Assembly: GCF_900113635.1 (NCBI RefSeq)
Contig: NZ_FOQA01000004.1
Span: forward strand, 124,001-188,000
Length of the DNA stretch: 64,000 nucleotides
Source of the DNA: Tindallia magadiensis
Lineage (GTDB): Bacteria; Bacillota; Clostridia; Peptostreptococcales; Tindalliaceae
Reading direction: 5' to 3'
The notes below the pieces were generated by a model that was not told the origin of the DNA, did not search any database, and saw nothing but the letters and a program-made list of their open reading frames with translations. Made by a program: the position numbers and the translations under genes. Below are positions 54,570 to 63,776 of this stretch, in pieces. Position 1 is the first letter of the stretch, and each line of letters opens with the position of its first letter.

Positions 54570-55961
54570 TCAGTTATTTACCGATTGTATTCGTTTCACG
54601 ATTCTTTCCGATAGAGAGTTGGCTGCGCGTTGAGCTTTTTGAATCACTTCCTGCTCATCAACAGACCTTATCCATCTATTCTCCATAATAATTTCTCCAT
54701 CAATAATACTGGTTTCCACTTCATGCCCTCTTGCCGAATATACTAGGTTAGCTACAATATTATTGACAGGTTTCAGAATAACCGGCGAAAGTCCTGGTTC
54801 TTGCATATTGACAATAATCATATCTGCTTTTTTTCCTACTTCCAATGATCCGACTTCTTTTTCTAAACCAATAGCTTTTGCACCTTCAATAGTTGCCAAT
54901 CGTAAGGCTTTTTCAGCAGGCATGACTGTTGGGTCTGCTTTTTTGATCTTATTGAATATTGCCGCCGATTTCATTTCGTTAAACATATTATTACAGTTAT
55001 TTCCCGGCGCCTGATCTGAACCCAGTCCAACTTTTCCACCAGCTTCCATATATTCTATCACTGGTGGCACGATCCCATCTATTAATCCAATGCTGCCAGG
55101 ACAATGAATCATCGATACCCCACTTTTTGCCAATAACTCCACTTCTTCTTTCGTTGCATCTGTCAAATGTACCGCCATTAGATCTTCATCTAAGTATCCT
55201 ATGCTGTTAAGGTATTCAACAGTTCTCATTCCATATCGTTTTATCATTTGATCTGTTTCCCGCTCTCCCTGCGCCACGTGGATATGCACCTTTACCCCAT
55301 AAGTTTTGGCTAGTTTCCTCATTTCTAACAGCAACTCTTTTGATACCATATCAGCACCCTGCGGCCCCAAGGCGCATGTAATGCGCCCATTTCCTTTTCT
55401 ATGCCATTTATCTAAAAGTTCTATCGCTTCTTTCAGCTTTCTTTTTCCTATGGTCTGATCTAGGGGATAGATTTCTCCTACCCTTAAATGATGCAAATTA
55501 GAAGGAAGTTCGTTCACCATGCTAGCAACGTGACATCGCACTCCTGCCTGATAATGATTATTTACAATTCGAGCCATTGGATAATCATAGTCACCAAAGG
55601 TTGTAGTACCAGCTTTAATTCCCTCTAAAACATTCAGCATAGAACCAATGCTAATCTCTTCGTCCGTTATCCCATTAAAAAACGGACCAACCCCCTTTTG
55701 AAGCCAGTTATTCATGTCTTGGGCAACTCCCCGGTACAGCGCCATTCCTGTATGTATGTGTGCATCTATCAGTCCTGGAAGCACCACTTTGCCAGTAGCA
55801 TCTATTACTTTTTCTGCTTGCCACTTATTTTCCAATTCTTCGGTTTTTCCCACCGATATGATTTTATCTTTATCAACCGCAACGGCACCTTTTTCTACAA
55901 ACCCACATGCCTCACCTTGCATGGTCAGTAGCCAAGCATTTTTAATCAGTAAGCTGATCAT
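54570..55961 (-). CDS. Amidohydrolase superfamily deaminase (MtaD/SsnA-like)
   Basis: 463 residues. VLPGLIDAHIHTGMALYRG gives the HxH metal pair; VHIHVAQGERE, AVHLTDATKEE, MIHCPGS and VGLGSDQAPGNNCNNMFNEM supply the later His and Asp ligands. The pattern is that of the methylthioadenosine/S-adenosylhomocysteine or guanine-type deaminases, but HIH for HTH and AQGERE for the usual AET run make the substrate uncertain. It is first of a two-gene unit with the M20D enzyme. Confidence 0.83.
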   Translation of the reverse strand: MISLLIKNAWLLTMQGEACGFVEKGAVAVDKDKIISVGKTEELENKWQAEKVIDATGKVVLPGLIDAHIHTGMALYRGVAQDMNNWLQKGVGPFFNGITDEEISIGSMLNVLEGIKAGTTTFGDYDYPMARIVNNHYQAGVRCHVASMVNELPSNLHHLRVGEIYPLDQTIGKRKLKEAIELLDKWHRKGNGRITCALGPQGADMVSKELLLEMRKLAKTYGVKVHIHVAQGERETDQMIKRYGMRTVEYLNSIGYLDEDLMAVHLTDATKEEVELLAKSGVSMIHCPGSIGLIDGIVPPVIEYMEAGGKVGLGSDQAPGNNCNNMFNEMKSAAIFNKIKKADPTVMPAEKALRLATIEGAKAIGLEKEVGSLEVGKKADMIIVNMQEPGLSPVILKPVNNIVANLVYSARGHEVETSIIDGEIIMENRWIRSVDEQEVIQKAQRAANSLSERIVKRIQSVNN

Positions 55962-55999
55962 ATTGACCCTCCTTTTACACTGATCTTTAACTCCGTAAA

Positions 56000-56039
56000 G
56001 AAAGCATAGCTTTCGGGATTGCCCAAAATCTATGCTTTC
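56000..56039 (-). terminator. Terminator of the Na+/alanine symporter gene
   Basis: GAAAGCATAG/CTATGCTTTC with a 20-base loop, then TTTAC on the minus strand. Confidence 0.7.
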
Positions 56040-56154
56040 TATTTATCATACGCTGATTTCACGATCTGTGTCAAGCAAAATTCACACTTGCCTGACAATT
56101 CCCCTTAAACTTGTGATGGAACTTAAAATCCACCAACCTTGGAAAGCCTATTTC

Positions 56155-57612
56155 CTAGTAAGACTTAAAAGACTGCCCTTCTTCCCAGAAAATGTTCGTT
56201 TTTTGAATTTCATCGGTTACCGGCAATATTCCTAATTCTGTAGCATTATAATGCTTTAGAAGTTCGAAGAATTTAGGACACAATGGGATCAGTGCAATGA
56301 GATTAATATATACCGGTATCGCAACCGTAATATCAGCAATGAGCCATACTGTTCCCGTAGGCATTCCAACGGCCTGTGTATAAACAACTAATGCCCAGCC
56401 AGGTATTGGATAACCATACTTTAATACATTTAACATGAATTTAGCAAAAGCAGATTCATCTCCAAAACCATGACGTAAAATGGTCTCATAATAAGCGTAC
56501 CAACCAGTCAGAGTTGTGAACCCAAAGAGCACAACTCCTACCGTTACAATAACAACACCCCAATAGCCAATTTCCATCTCAAAGGCGAGTAGTGTTAAGG
56601 TAGCACCTGCTTCACCAGATTCAAAAGCACCACTCATAATAATCACTAAAGCTGTTATCGTACATACAATAATTGAGTCGATAAATACTTCAAAAATTCC
56701 CCACATTCCCTGCTTGATAGGATGATCTACATTTGCCGTTGCATGGGCCATCGGAGCTGATCCCCATCCAGCTTCATTACTGTAAACACCACGAGCAACT
56801 CCCATTCGGATCGCCATTGCTACAGCAGCTCCAGCAAATCCACCTACCGGCGCCATCGGTTGAAATGCATGACCAAAAATAAGTCCCAATGCCGGCATAA
56901 GTTCAGCAATATTCATAATAATAATAATAATACCTGCCAATAAATAAAACGCTGCCATAAAAGGAACAACATAGGATGCGAAGCGTCCAATTCTTGGTAT
57001 TCCTCCTAAAACAACAAAATACATAAAAATACCAACACCCGTTGCTGCTGCCACTTGGCTAACACCAAAAGTTGCTGCAATTGACTCCGACACAGTAAAG
57101 GTTTGCATCGTTAATACCCAGGAAGACAGAATCCCAATACCAAAAATAACCGCCATCGGTTTCCAAAATGGTAACCCCAGTTGGCCTGACCATCCTTTAT
57201 CCAGATAGTAGGTGGGTCCACCATAGGTATCTCCATTTTCTTTTTCACTTCGATAATGAACAGCTAATGCTACCTCTGTCATTTTTGTCATAAACCCAAC
57301 CAGTGCTGTCACCCACATCCAAAAGATAGCTCCTGGTCCACCTATAGCAATAGCACTAGCTACTCCCCCTATGTTACCAACACCAATGGCACCGGCTGTC
57401 GCCACACTAAATGCCTCAAAGGAAGAAAGAATCCCTTTTCCTTCGCCTTTATCCCGTACCAAGTTACTCCACACATATTTTACTGAATGGCCAAAAAACC
57501 GAAACTGCCAGAAACCGCTTTTTACCGTAAGGTATGCTCCAAGACCTAAAACAAGCACCAGCATAGCAGGTCCCCACAACCAACCAACTAAGAGATCTAG
57601 TAATTCTTCCAT
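56155..57612 (-). CDS. AGCS family sodium:alanine/glycine symporter
   Basis: 485 residues, about eleven helices. FEAFSVATAGAIGVGNIGGV, FMTKMTEVALAVHYR and GVARGVYSNEAGWGSAPMAH are the AGCS (SAF) signatures. It imports alanine, glycine or another small amino acid with Na+. The long pyrimidine-rich region upstream holds a good promoter. Its placement between deaminase/hydrolase and foldase genes gives no further substrate hint. Confidence 0.93.
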   Translation of the reverse strand: MEELLDLLVGWLWGPAMLVLVLGLGAYLTVKSGFWQFRFFGHSVKYVWSNLVRDKGEGKGILSSFEAFSVATAGAIGVGNIGGVASAIAIGGPGAIFWMWVTALVGFMTKMTEVALAVHYRSEKENGDTYGGPTYYLDKGWSGQLGLPFWKPMAVIFGIGILSSWVLTMQTFTVSESIAATFGVSQVAAATGVGIFMYFVVLGGIPRIGRFASYVVPFMAAFYLLAGIIIIIMNIAELMPALGLIFGHAFQPMAPVGGFAGAAVAMAIRMGVARGVYSNEAGWGSAPMAHATANVDHPIKQGMWGIFEVFIDSIIVCTITALVIIMSGAFESGEAGATLTLLAFEMEIGYWGVVIVTVGVVLFGFTTLTGWYAYYETILRHGFGDESAFAKFMLNVLKYGYPIPGWALVVYTQAVGMPTGTVWLIADITVAIPVYINLIALIPLCPKFFELLKHYNATELGILPVTDEIQKTNIFWEEGQSFKSY

Positions 57613-57963
57613 TCGCTTTCCCCCTTATTATCGATGTTTACTTGTTGCAGGATATCAAGTTAAAAACCCTTGCCCTTCTTTATTCTAGATTGTCATTTCT
57701 CAACTCCTTTCTTTTTTCAACAATTTTTTCCCACCCCTTCCTCTCTAGATATAAGCAGTCTCCTTCACTCATTTTTTCATATTTGTCATTAACCCAATCT
57801 TTTGAAGTTTTTCTTTTTTTCGAATATTATGCACGTTTACATTTTATAGTATGTCTCTCCTATTGTCAATTTGATTTTTTGTGCCTCTTTTACTGCTTTT
57901 TATGAAAACCTTTTGTTTGTTATGCCCCTCCATTTTGAGTTAGTGAAAGGCTTTTTTGCATTT
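57613..57963 (-). other. Long leader region of the symporter gene
   Basis: About 350 bases, purine-rich on the minus strand. From the promoter at 57841-57869 the 5' leader would be about 215 bases. I find no riboswitch core or strong hairpin, only very short start-stop frames such as ATG at about 57687 with AAAGGAG before it. Confidence 0.4.
57841..57869 (-). promoter_or_regulatory. Sigma-A promoter of the symporter gene
   Basis: TTGACA (57864-57869), 17 bases, TAAAAT (57841-57846). Confidence 0.7.
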
Positions 57964-57990
57964 AAAAACGCCCTCTTTTCAGGGCGTTTT
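57964..57990 (-). terminator. Terminator of the foldase-like lipoprotein gene
   Basis: AAAACGCCCT/AGGGCGTTTT, loop CTTTTC, directly after the stop codon. Confidence 0.8.
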
Positions 57991-57991
57991 C

Positions 57992-58744
57992 TTAAATTAG
58001 TATATCTATTTCGCTGTTTTCCATCAATTCTTCTACCAGCAGCATATGGTATTCTTGCTGTTTCTGCATCGTAATTTGTTGACGTAGGTCTTCTTCCATT
58101 TCTTCATAGGATGGTAATTTCATCATTTCCATTTCTTCATCCGAAAGCTCTACTCCCTCTTGCTGAATCATAGCCATTTGTTGTTCATGCTGCATTTCAT
58201 AGAAACTATAATACTCTTGAATCTCTTCTTCCTCTATCTCTATTTCCGGACTCTCGCTTTCTAAGAGTGTTTCAATAGTTAGCTCTGCTTTTATCGTATT
58301 TCTGAGTTCTTCTTCCGTAAACAGATTCTCTTCTAAAGCTTGTTCGTATTCTTCCTCTGTCTCAAACTGACCTCTGATCATTTCCATTTCATCATCAATC
58401 TCTTCTTCAGAAGCCTTCAATTGGCGAGTTCTGGCTTCCTGTAGCAACACTTCTTGTTGAACCAAATAATCCATTACCTGGTCTTCGATTTGCGCTTTGA
58501 CCATTTCTCCTTCTTCACCCTCAAAGCTCATCCCTTGTTGTTCATTAGCTGAAATCATTCGATCAACCTGTCTTTGAAAAGTTGATTCATAAATATTTTC
58601 CCCATTAACAGTCGCCACTACTTCCCCAAGGTCTTCCTGAGTTTCTTCGCTTTCTTCAGCGACTCCCTCAGAATTTCCGCAAGCTGTGATGACCAACAGG
58701 AATACCAAAGCCAGCATTAATAGCGTTTTTTTCTTCTGCTTCAC
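57992..58744 (-). CDS. SurA_N-type foldase-like lipoprotein without PPIase domain
   Basis: 250 residues. Signal peptide with lipobox VITACGN, acidic linker, then ATVNGENIYESTFQRQVDRM, the SurA/PrsA N-terminal start. Helices run to the end; there is no parvulin rotamase domain, so it may be a holdase-type chaperone on the outer membrane face. It is strongly acidic with many Glu and Met/Gln-rich helices (MQHEQQMAMIQQEG). Start is GTG 58744 with AAAGGGG 7 bases upstream. Confidence 0.78.
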   Translation of the reverse strand: MKQKKKTLLMLALVFLLVITACGNSEGVAEESEETQEDLGEVVATVNGENIYESTFQRQVDRMISANEQQGMSFEGEEGEMVKAQIEDQVMDYLVQQEVLLQEARTRQLKASEEEIDDEMEMIRGQFETEEEYEQALEENLFTEEELRNTIKAELTIETLLESESPEIEIEEEEIQEYYSFYEMQHEQQMAMIQQEGVELSDEEMEMMKLPSYEEMEEDLRQQITMQKQQEYHMLLVEELMENSEIDILI

Positions 58745-58824
58745 ATCATTACCCCTTTCAACTATCCTTTATTCACACATAAATCATCTTAACATAGAAT
58801 AGGTAAAGATTCAATGAAGCTAGA

Positions 58825-58853
58825 AAACCTGTTTATGACAGAATAGCAGGTTT
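58825..58853 (-). terminator. Weak terminator after the second GGDEF-EAL gene
   Basis: AAACCTG/CAGGTTT stem, 15-base loop, then TTCT on the minus strand. Confidence 0.5.
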
Positions 58854-58861
58854 CATCTATA

Positions 58862-61195
58862 TCAATCATTTATTTGTGAGGTTCCATCCACAACTTTTGC
58901 TTCCATAGGTTTTGATAAATAATACCCCTGTAAGAAGTCACATTTTTTACTCAGCAGGTAATCCATCTGCTCTCTTGTCTCAACACCTTCAGCCACTGCT
59001 TTCATTTCCATAGAGTGAGCCATATTAATGATTGTATTGACAATTGTTTCTGCTCCTTGGTCTTCTCCCATTTTGTTAATAAAAGATTTATCAATTTTCA
59101 ACGTATCAATAGGGTATCGAGTAAAGTAGCTTAAAGAAGAATAGCCTGTACCAAAATCATCAATTGCCATTCTGACACCCATTTCTTTAAGTTCTTTCAT
59201 TTTTTCTAATTTTTCTTCCATCCCTGTCATTGCAATCCGTTCTGTTATCTCCAGTTCAAGACAATGTCCCGGAAGGCCGGTTTTTCTCAGTGTTTCTCTT
59301 ATTGTTTGTGTAAATGTACGTTGTTCAAATTGCAGTGCTGATACATTTACACATATTACTAAATCAGGTTTTTGTAAGGACTTTCGCCATTTTTGATTTT
59401 GACGGCAGGCTTCTTCCAGCACCCAGCTACCGATTTCTAAAATCTGTCCGTTTTGTTCTGCAATCTGAATCATTTGTTGAACACCCAGGTTTACATGAGC
59501 TGGATGATTCCATCTTAATAAAGCCTCGTAAGCTTCAACAGTTCCTCTTTCCCCATTAACAATAGGTTGATACACTAACCGAAATTCCTTTCTTTCAATA
59601 GCGTGATGTAAATGATTTTCAATCGTTTGCTCTTCCATAATTTGCTCTTCCAATGCTTTATTGTAAAATTGAAATCCATTCCCACCCTGCTGTTTAATAC
59701 TAAGTTTTGCTAAGGTAGCACGATTAAATATTTCTTCCGCCGTCGATATGCCTTGTTCGCAAAAGGCTGCACCGATACTTGTCTTTAAAACAAATTCATT
59801 GTCCCGTAAATGCAAAATAGTGCTGCAATGTTTCCAAAACAAATGAACCCGTTTTTCTATGTCCTTAACACTGTTGGCGCTGATCAATAGTATAAATTCA
59901 TCCCCAAAGTGACGTGCCACCATTTCGTCTCTATCCGTCATACTTTCTAATCGACGGGCAAGATGCTTCAAAACCTGATCTCCTGATTCATATCCACTGA
60001 TGCTGTTAATTCGTTTAAATCCGTCAATAGAAATAATGGCAATGCAAGGAAGCTTATCTTCCTTTTTCATCTGCTCTATGATGTGAGGTACCTCCAGCAT
60101 AAATCCGTTGTAATTAGTCAAATTAGTAATCGGGTCGTAATAAGTAAGGGCTCTTATCTTGTATATCATTTGGTTAAAGTTTTTACCCGCTTCTCCCAGC
60201 TCATTCGGTGTGGTTTCGTCAGCTCTGATATTCAAATTACCCGATGCCGCTTCTCTAAACACCTTTTGCAAGGCTAAAATTGGCCTTGATAAGCTATGCG
60301 CATAGAAAAACGCAAACACAATAATGAGAAAAGAACCAAATAATAGAATAGCTAAAACAGCATTAGCAATACTGTTAACTTCTCCGTATATCTCTATCGC
60401 TGGTACAGCTATGGCAAAATACCAGTTTGGCGAATGAAGAATTTCATGAAAGAACATCAGCATTTCTTCGTCATCATAACTTGTATACTCCACATAACCG
60501 CTAGGCTGTTGAAACAAACTGTTTACTGACAGGTCCTTATATGCATCTAAAGGCTGACCTACAACCGCTTCATAACGAGCATCCGGAGAAAAAGAAACAA
60601 TATTCCCCTCTTCGCTGATGATCCATGCCTGCGTATCTCTGCCTAATCGGACGTCTTCGACAATGCGATTCATAAAGCCTACCGGTACCACCATATTAAC
60701 AATGCCTATGTTCTGTTGCCTTTCATTTTTAATGGAGTGGGAAATAATAATAACCCAGTCTTCTTCAATATAAGGACTCTTAAATGGTTGAGATATCCAT
60801 TGAACTTCGCCTTTTTCTATGATATTTAAATACTGTTCCTGATCTCTGACATCTACCCATTGATCCACACTGCTCCAGCCTGTAGCATCCGGCCAGATAA
60901 CTGTCATGTTTCGCATTATTTCCGGCAATACCAAGTCAGGTAGATATTCTTTAACGGTTGTAATATCCATCTTTTTTAATTCTGGTGACTGAGAAACCAT
61001 TTGTAACATTTTCATATAGCCACGAAGTTCATGAGACAGTTCATTGGCTCTGGCTTCAGTTACCTCCTGGTATTGCTCTGTAATAACTTCCGGTAAATCA
61101 GAAAGTTTGTTATTGATAAAAAGAAGCATTCCTGTAAACAGGATGCCTGCACCTATCATCAGATATACCAGCATTTGAACTCGGATTGATTTCAT
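58862..61195 (-). CDS. Membrane sensor GGDEF-EAL protein, probable c-di-GMP phosphodiesterase
   Basis: 777 residues from ATG 61195, which has AAAAGGTGA 5 bases upstream; ATG 61240 is possible. N-terminal helix, dCache-like extracellular sensor (about 30-270), second helix (about 275-300), HAMP (about 300-350), GGDEF domain with FGDEF in place of GGDEF (cyclase doubtful), then EAL domain with YEALLRWNHP, NVSALQF, IDDFGTGYSSL and AVAEGVET intact. It should lower c-di-GMP in response to an extracellular small molecule of unknown kind. Confidence 0.9.
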   Translation of the reverse strand: MKSIRVQMLVYLMIGAGILFTGMLLFINNKLSDLPEVITEQYQEVTEARANELSHELRGYMKMLQMVSQSPELKKMDITTVKEYLPDLVLPEIMRNMTVIWPDATGWSSVDQWVDVRDQEQYLNIIEKGEVQWISQPFKSPYIEEDWVIIISHSIKNERQQNIGIVNMVVPVGFMNRIVEDVRLGRDTQAWIISEEGNIVSFSPDARYEAVVGQPLDAYKDLSVNSLFQQPSGYVEYTSYDDEEMLMFFHEILHSPNWYFAIAVPAIEIYGEVNSIANAVLAILLFGSFLIIVFAFFYAHSLSRPILALQKVFREAASGNLNIRADETTPNELGEAGKNFNQMIYKIRALTYYDPITNLTNYNGFMLEVPHIIEQMKKEDKLPCIAIISIDGFKRINSISGYESGDQVLKHLARRLESMTDRDEMVARHFGDEFILLISANSVKDIEKRVHLFWKHCSTILHLRDNEFVLKTSIGAAFCEQGISTAEEIFNRATLAKLSIKQQGGNGFQFYNKALEEQIMEEQTIENHLHHAIERKEFRLVYQPIVNGERGTVEAYEALLRWNHPAHVNLGVQQMIQIAEQNGQILEIGSWVLEEACRQNQKWRKSLQKPDLVICVNVSALQFEQRTFTQTIRETLRKTGLPGHCLELEITERIAMTGMEEKLEKMKELKEMGVRMAIDDFGTGYSSLSYFTRYPIDTLKIDKSFINKMGEDQGAETIVNTIINMAHSMEMKAVAEGVETREQMDYLLSKKCDFLQGYYLSKPMEAKVVDGTSQIND

Positions 61196-61289
61196 ATGTG
61201 TCACCTTTTCCATGGATCTGCTTTTATAAATAGAAATCATAACATCTTCATTTTACCACAGTGCCTACTTCGGCAAAAGATCCATTATA

Positions 61290-61322
61290 AAAACCCCTAA
61301 TACCATTTTTAGGCATAGGGGT
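61290..61322 (-). terminator. Terminator of the lysine-riboswitch-controlled aminotransferase
   Basis: ACCCCTA/TAGGGGT with inner TGCC/GGTA pairing, followed by TTTTTAT on the minus strand. Confidence 0.8.
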
Positions 61323-61358
61323 CTTTTGTTTGGTCAGATCGACTATTTTTTATATCGT

Positions 61359-62615
61359 TTATTTTTTATATGGAAATACTTTATGCGTATGCTTAAGTGC
61401 TTCTTCCATAGCTCCCAAAGCATCTTTTAGATCTTGTTCAGTATGTCGGTGACAGATATATCCATGATGGTATGGTTGGATAAACAACCCTCGCCGGATG
61501 GTTTCTGTATAAAAGAATTTTCTTCTTTCTTTGTATTGATCATCCACTTTATCAAAAGTAATATAGGGCATTGGCGGGATACCTGACGCTGTGGCTGGTA
61601 CATCAGATTCCTGAACGATTTTTTCCATTTGTGCAAAAAAGTCTTCTCCACGTTTCCAAATGCTGTCGATTACATTTTCTCTTTCCAAAATATCGATGCA
61701 TTTCAAAGAAGCATGCATTTCTAAGCTGTTCGGGAAAAAGGTGGAACTGATGAACACTTCTTTTTCAACAACTTTCATGATTTCTTTTTTACCTACTAGT
61801 GCGCTAATAGGATATCCGTTCGCCATTGCTTTACCAAAGGTAGAAAGGTCCGGAGTTACTCCGTAACGTTCCTGTGCTCCACCCATTGCTACTCGGAAGC
61901 CTGTACGGATTTCATCAAATATCAAAACAACCTCATATTTATCCGCCAGCTCTCTAACACCTTCCAGGTATCCAGCCGGTGGTTCTTCCACTGGTGCTGA
62001 AAGCGGATGTCCTACTGGTGTCAACATAATACAAGCTGTATCATCCCCATGTTTTTTTAGTGCTTCTTCTAAAGCATCCAAATCTCCATAAGGAAACTCA
62101 ACGGTCATGTTCTGAATTTCTTCCGGTACTCCACCAGGAACTTCCACGCACCAATCATGCCATCCATGGTATCCGCAACGAAGTACTTTCTTTTTACCAT
62201 TAAACCCACGTGCTACTCTCACAGCCATCGTTGTTACGTCAGAGCCTGTTTTCGCAAGGATAACCATCTCCGCGGATGGAATTAATTTAACAAGCCTTTC
62301 TGCCAAGGTGTTTTGAACTTCCTGAACCAAGGAAAAGCAGAAACCTTTTTCCATTTGTTCAATGACCACCTGATTGATTTCTGGTTCTCTATAACCCAAA
62401 ATAATCGGCCCATATCCACAAAGCATGTCAATATAATCATTCCCATCCACATCTACAATGTGACCACCGTATCCTCGTTCAATAAAAATAGGATATTCGC
62501 CTTCTACAAAGTTGTAAGGACGACGAATCCCAAGAAGACCACCCGGCGACATTTGCTTTGCTTCTTCAAATAGTTTCATAGAACCTTCCAGCTTAAGCTT
62601 TGGTACACTGTTCAT
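61359..62615 (-). CDS. GSAM-like class III PLP enzyme of unknown substrate, under a lysine riboswitch
   Basis: 418 residues of the glutamate-1-semialdehyde aminomutase-like branch: MSPGGLLGIRRPYNFVEGEY, VDGNDYIDMLCGYGPIILGY, AKTGSDVTTMAVRVAR, VVLIFDEIRTGFRVA with Asp234, and PLP lysine Lys262 in STFGKAMANGYPISALVG. True HemL has a different lysine context and a Gly-rich run after it, and no heme gene is near, so I do not call it HemL. The riboswitch in front ties it to lysine. Candidate roles are a lysine racemase/epimerase, mutase or transaminase, but none can be picked from sequence. Confidence 0.85.
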   Translation of the reverse strand: MNSVPKLKLEGSMKLFEEAKQMSPGGLLGIRRPYNFVEGEYPIFIERGYGGHIVDVDGNDYIDMLCGYGPIILGYREPEINQVVIEQMEKGFCFSLVQEVQNTLAERLVKLIPSAEMVILAKTGSDVTTMAVRVARGFNGKKKVLRCGYHGWHDWCVEVPGGVPEEIQNMTVEFPYGDLDALEEALKKHGDDTACIMLTPVGHPLSAPVEEPPAGYLEGVRELADKYEVVLIFDEIRTGFRVAMGGAQERYGVTPDLSTFGKAMANGYPISALVGKKEIMKVVEKEVFISSTFFPNSLEMHASLKCIDILERENVIDSIWKRGEDFFAQMEKIVQESDVPATASGIPPMPYITFDKVDDQYKERRKFFYTETIRRGLFIQPYHHGYICHRHTEQDLKDALGAMEEALKHTHKVFPYKK

Positions 62616-62700
62616 GGAATAACCACCTTTCTTCTACACTGATTTTTTTAACCTGCTTGTTACCATGTTCACGTTACGGCATCAACTAATTACGGGTATA

Positions 62701-62911
62701 AAAAAAGCTATTTACGTAATGATGCCTCATTACATAAATAGCTCTCCATGCATAAAAGTCGCATGACAACAGCCTAGGACTGTCCTAAACTGTCAAGATC
62801 CCCTTTGCACACCAATGGGCCTCTTTCGGCAGCCAAAGCCTTCACCGGAATCATCAGATGTGTGCCTCTTTCGCATACGCCGGTTACCCTATGACCGCTC
62901 CTCTATTTATG
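62701..62911 (-). ncRNA. Lysine riboswitch (L box) with overlapping terminator
   Basis: On the minus strand the aptamer runs 62911 to 62733. P1 is CATAAATAG (62903-62911) with CTATTTATG (62733-62741). Core elements match the lysine class: AGAGGAGCGG after P1, GGUGAAGGC...GGCUGCCGAAAG in the middle, and GGCUGUUGUCAUGC...GCAUGGAGAGC at the 3' side. A 17-bp terminator (arms 62727-62743 and 62706-62722) with a U-run follows. Its 5' arm contains the entire P1 3' strand, so P1 and the terminator exclude each other, the arrangement of an ON switch. Confidence 0.85.
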
Positions 62912-62964
62912 ACTCATTTCAGTTTTTTGTATCACTTCAAAATGCAACCACATATCCAATTATT

Positions 62965-62993
62965 ATTATAGGGGAATCTTTCTGCTCTGTCAA
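62965..62993 (-). promoter_or_regulatory. Consensus sigma-A promoter of the lysine riboswitch transcript
   Basis: TTGACA (62988-62993), 17 bases, TATAAT (62965-62970): perfect consensus, about 50 bases before P1. Confidence 0.9.
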
Positions 62994-63026
62994 CTTTTGT
63001 TCTGTAAGAATTGATTTAGATGTTTA

Positions 63027-63776
63027 TTATATTTCCAGCAACACCGGACAATGATCACTCCCCATAACCTCTGAGTGAATTTCCGCTTTTTTTATCTTTT
63101 GTTTCAGGGATTCTGATACGAGAAAATAGTCGATTCTCCAGCCGGCATTTCTTTCTCTGGCCTGCCGCATATAGGACCACCAGGTGTATGCTCCCTCTAA
63201 GTCAGGATATAGGTGTCGGAAGGTGTCAATAAATCCACTGTTTAAAAGCGTGGTCATTTTCTCTCTTTCTTCGTCCGTAAACCCAGCATTTCTTCGATTG
63301 GTTTTTGGATTTTTCAAGTCGATTTCCTGGTGTGCCACATTCAAATCTCCGCAGAGAATGACTGGCTTTTTTGCTTCCAGAGATTTCAGGTATTCTCGAA
63401 AGACGTTTTCCCAATCCATCCTGAAGTCAAGCCTAGTTAGCTCACGTTGAGAGTTCGGTGTATATACATTCACCAAATAGTAGTCGCTGTACTCCAAGGT
63501 AATCACTCGACCTTCCCCGTCGTAAGCTTCCATATCCAAACCGTATTGAACCGTCAAAGGCTCTGTCTTTGTAAACACAGCCGTACCTGAATATCCTTTT
63601 TTTTCGGCTGAATTCCAAAATTGATGGTATCCTTCTAATTCCAGGCTTATCTGTTCTGGCTGTAACTTCGTTTCTTGAACACAGAAAATATCCGCCTTTT
63701 CTCTATCGAAATAATCCATAAACCCTTTCTTAACACAAGCTCTTAACCCATTTACATTCCATGAAATCAGTTTCAT
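63027..63776 (-). CDS. exoA: Exodeoxyribonuclease III / AP endonuclease
   Basis: 249 residues, exonuclease-endonuclease-phosphatase fold. MKLISWNVNGLRACVKKGF, FCVQETKLQ, LCGDLNVAHQEIDLKNPKTN and GWRIDYFLVSESL with GSDHCPVLLEI at the end carry all catalytic residues. Repairs abasic sites. ATG has GGGAGG before it. Confidence 0.95.
   Translation of the reverse strand: MKLISWNVNGLRACVKKGFMDYFDREKADIFCVQETKLQPEQISLELEGYHQFWNSAEKKGYSGTAVFTKTEPLTVQYGLDMEAYDGEGRVITLEYSDYYLVNVYTPNSQRELTRLDFRMDWENVFREYLKSLEAKKPVILCGDLNVAHQEIDLKNPKTNRRNAGFTDEEREKMTTLLNSGFIDTFRHLYPDLEGAYTWWSYMRQARERNAGWRIDYFLVSESLKQKIKKAEIHSEVMGSDHCPVLLEI

Noticed and set aside
61359-62615. hemL, glutamate-1-semialdehyde aminomutase for heme
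   Set aside because: The residues around Lys262 differ from HemL, it is far from the heme locus, and it is under a lysine riboswitch.
62733-62911. Glycine or cobalamin riboswitch
   Set aside because: GGAGAGC and GGUGAAGGC gave a first resemblance, but the glycine AAAGGACAG core and the B12 box are missing, while the lysine core motifs and P1 all fit.
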